A stretch of DNA of 64,000 nt from Paenibacillus sp. SY21-1 (GTDB taxonomy: Bacteria > Bacillota > Bacilli > Paenibacillales > Paenibacillaceae): positions 54,399 to 118,398 of the forward strand of contig NZ_STGF01000023.1 in the NCBI RefSeq assembly GCF_005222705.1. The letters are read 5' to 3'. This document shows positions 63,761-64,000 of this stretch, in pieces (the first letter of the stretch is position 1; every line of letters begins with the position of its first letter). The translations under genes and the position numbers were made by a program. Below the pieces are notes generated by a model, which saw nothing but the letters and a program-made list of their open reading frames with translations, made no database searches and was not told the DNA's origin.

Positions 63761-63944
63761 CTAATTCCGGCCGAGAGAAACACGGCACGGACGAAAGAAA
63801 AGCTTGCTCTTTGAAAACTGAACAACGAGTGAAACTGCCCCATGAAGCAGCTTAGGCTGCGGAGTGGAAAAGCGATAAAACAAGTAATGAGCTACAAACA
63901 AACCTGGATCTTTTCTCTCCGACCTCGGTCGAAGCGAAAAATCC

Positions 63945-64000
63945 TTTATGGAGAGTTTGATCCTGGCTCAGGACGAACGCTGGCGGCGTGCCTAATACAT
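63945..64000 (+). rRNA. 16S ribosomal RNA, 5' end only
   Basis: The sequence G-A-G-A-G-T-T-T-G-A-T-C-C-T-G-G-C-T-C-A is the universal 16S start region, and it runs on with GACGAACGCTGGCGGCGTGC, as in Bacillales. The gene continues beyond the window. Confidence 0.97.

Overview
The window reads as a chromosomal segment of a Paenibacillus-like member of the Bacillales. The signs are S-layer-homology surface proteins, an AadK-type streptomycin adenylyltransferase close to the Bacillus subtilis protein, a YesM/YesN-type two-component pair beside a carbohydrate ABC importer that lacks its own ATPase, a DUF3934 small basic protein, strong AGGAGG-type ribosome binding sites with frequent TTG and GTG starts, and a Bacillus-style rRNA leader. 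The sequence ends about 56 bases into a 16S rRNA gene, so the window lies just upstream of an rRNA operon.

Layout. 1-5.7 kb: the end of a dockerin-bearing protein is translationally coupled to a cohesin/SLH surface protein, followed by an OmpR-type two-component system. 5.9-7.5 kb: a triplicated 128-bp hairpin unit and an array of 51-bp repeats. 7.6-14 kb: a nucleotide-pyrophosphatase-like protein, an AlkD-like DNA repair protein, a Crp-family regulator with a short-chain dehydrogenase, a DUF4085-like protein, aadK, and an overlapping kptA-tatD pair. 14.3-15.4 kb: two further repeat arrays. 15.4-17 kb: an ECF sigma factor and a membrane anti-sigma-like protein. 17.5-26.3 kb: a sugar-sensing two-component system, divergent sugar ABC importer, two small proteins and a GH43 glycosidase. 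26.7-27.7 kb: an ArsR regulator with an SRPBCC protein.

27.99-32.44 kb is a visibly AT-rich two-gene island. A metallo-beta-lactamase-fold hydrolase is followed by an 1139-residue protein that joins a trypsin-like protease domain to a P-loop GTPase carrying a very large insertion. The combination recalls type I AVAST (Avs1) anti-phage loci, but the partner NTPase looks GTPase-like rather than STAND-like and is fused to the protease. This is the best candidate for an undescribed system in the window.

32.7-64 kb returns to ordinary chromosome: a DUF418 membrane protein beside a TetR remnant; a helical protein with a YgjP-type metalloprotease; two related proteins of unknown role; an MFS exporter with an ArsR regulator and two matching operators; a GGDEF-EAL protein; a glycerophosphodiesterase; a GNAT and a nitroreductase; a Fur-controlled siderophore importer with an AraC regulator fused to a binding-protein domain; a DrrAB-like ABC exporter; a DEAD-box helicase; ung; a NERD-helicase; a polysaccharide deacetylase with a methyltransferase; a diguanylate cyclase; a 5TM-type histidine kinase; a MerR/TipAS regulator with a typical 19-bp-spacer promoter; and the rRNA promoter region.

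Starts were moved inward from the longest reading frame wherever a ribosome binding site or family alignment pointed to a later codon. All homology statements come from recognition of motifs and remembered family sequences; no database search was possible.
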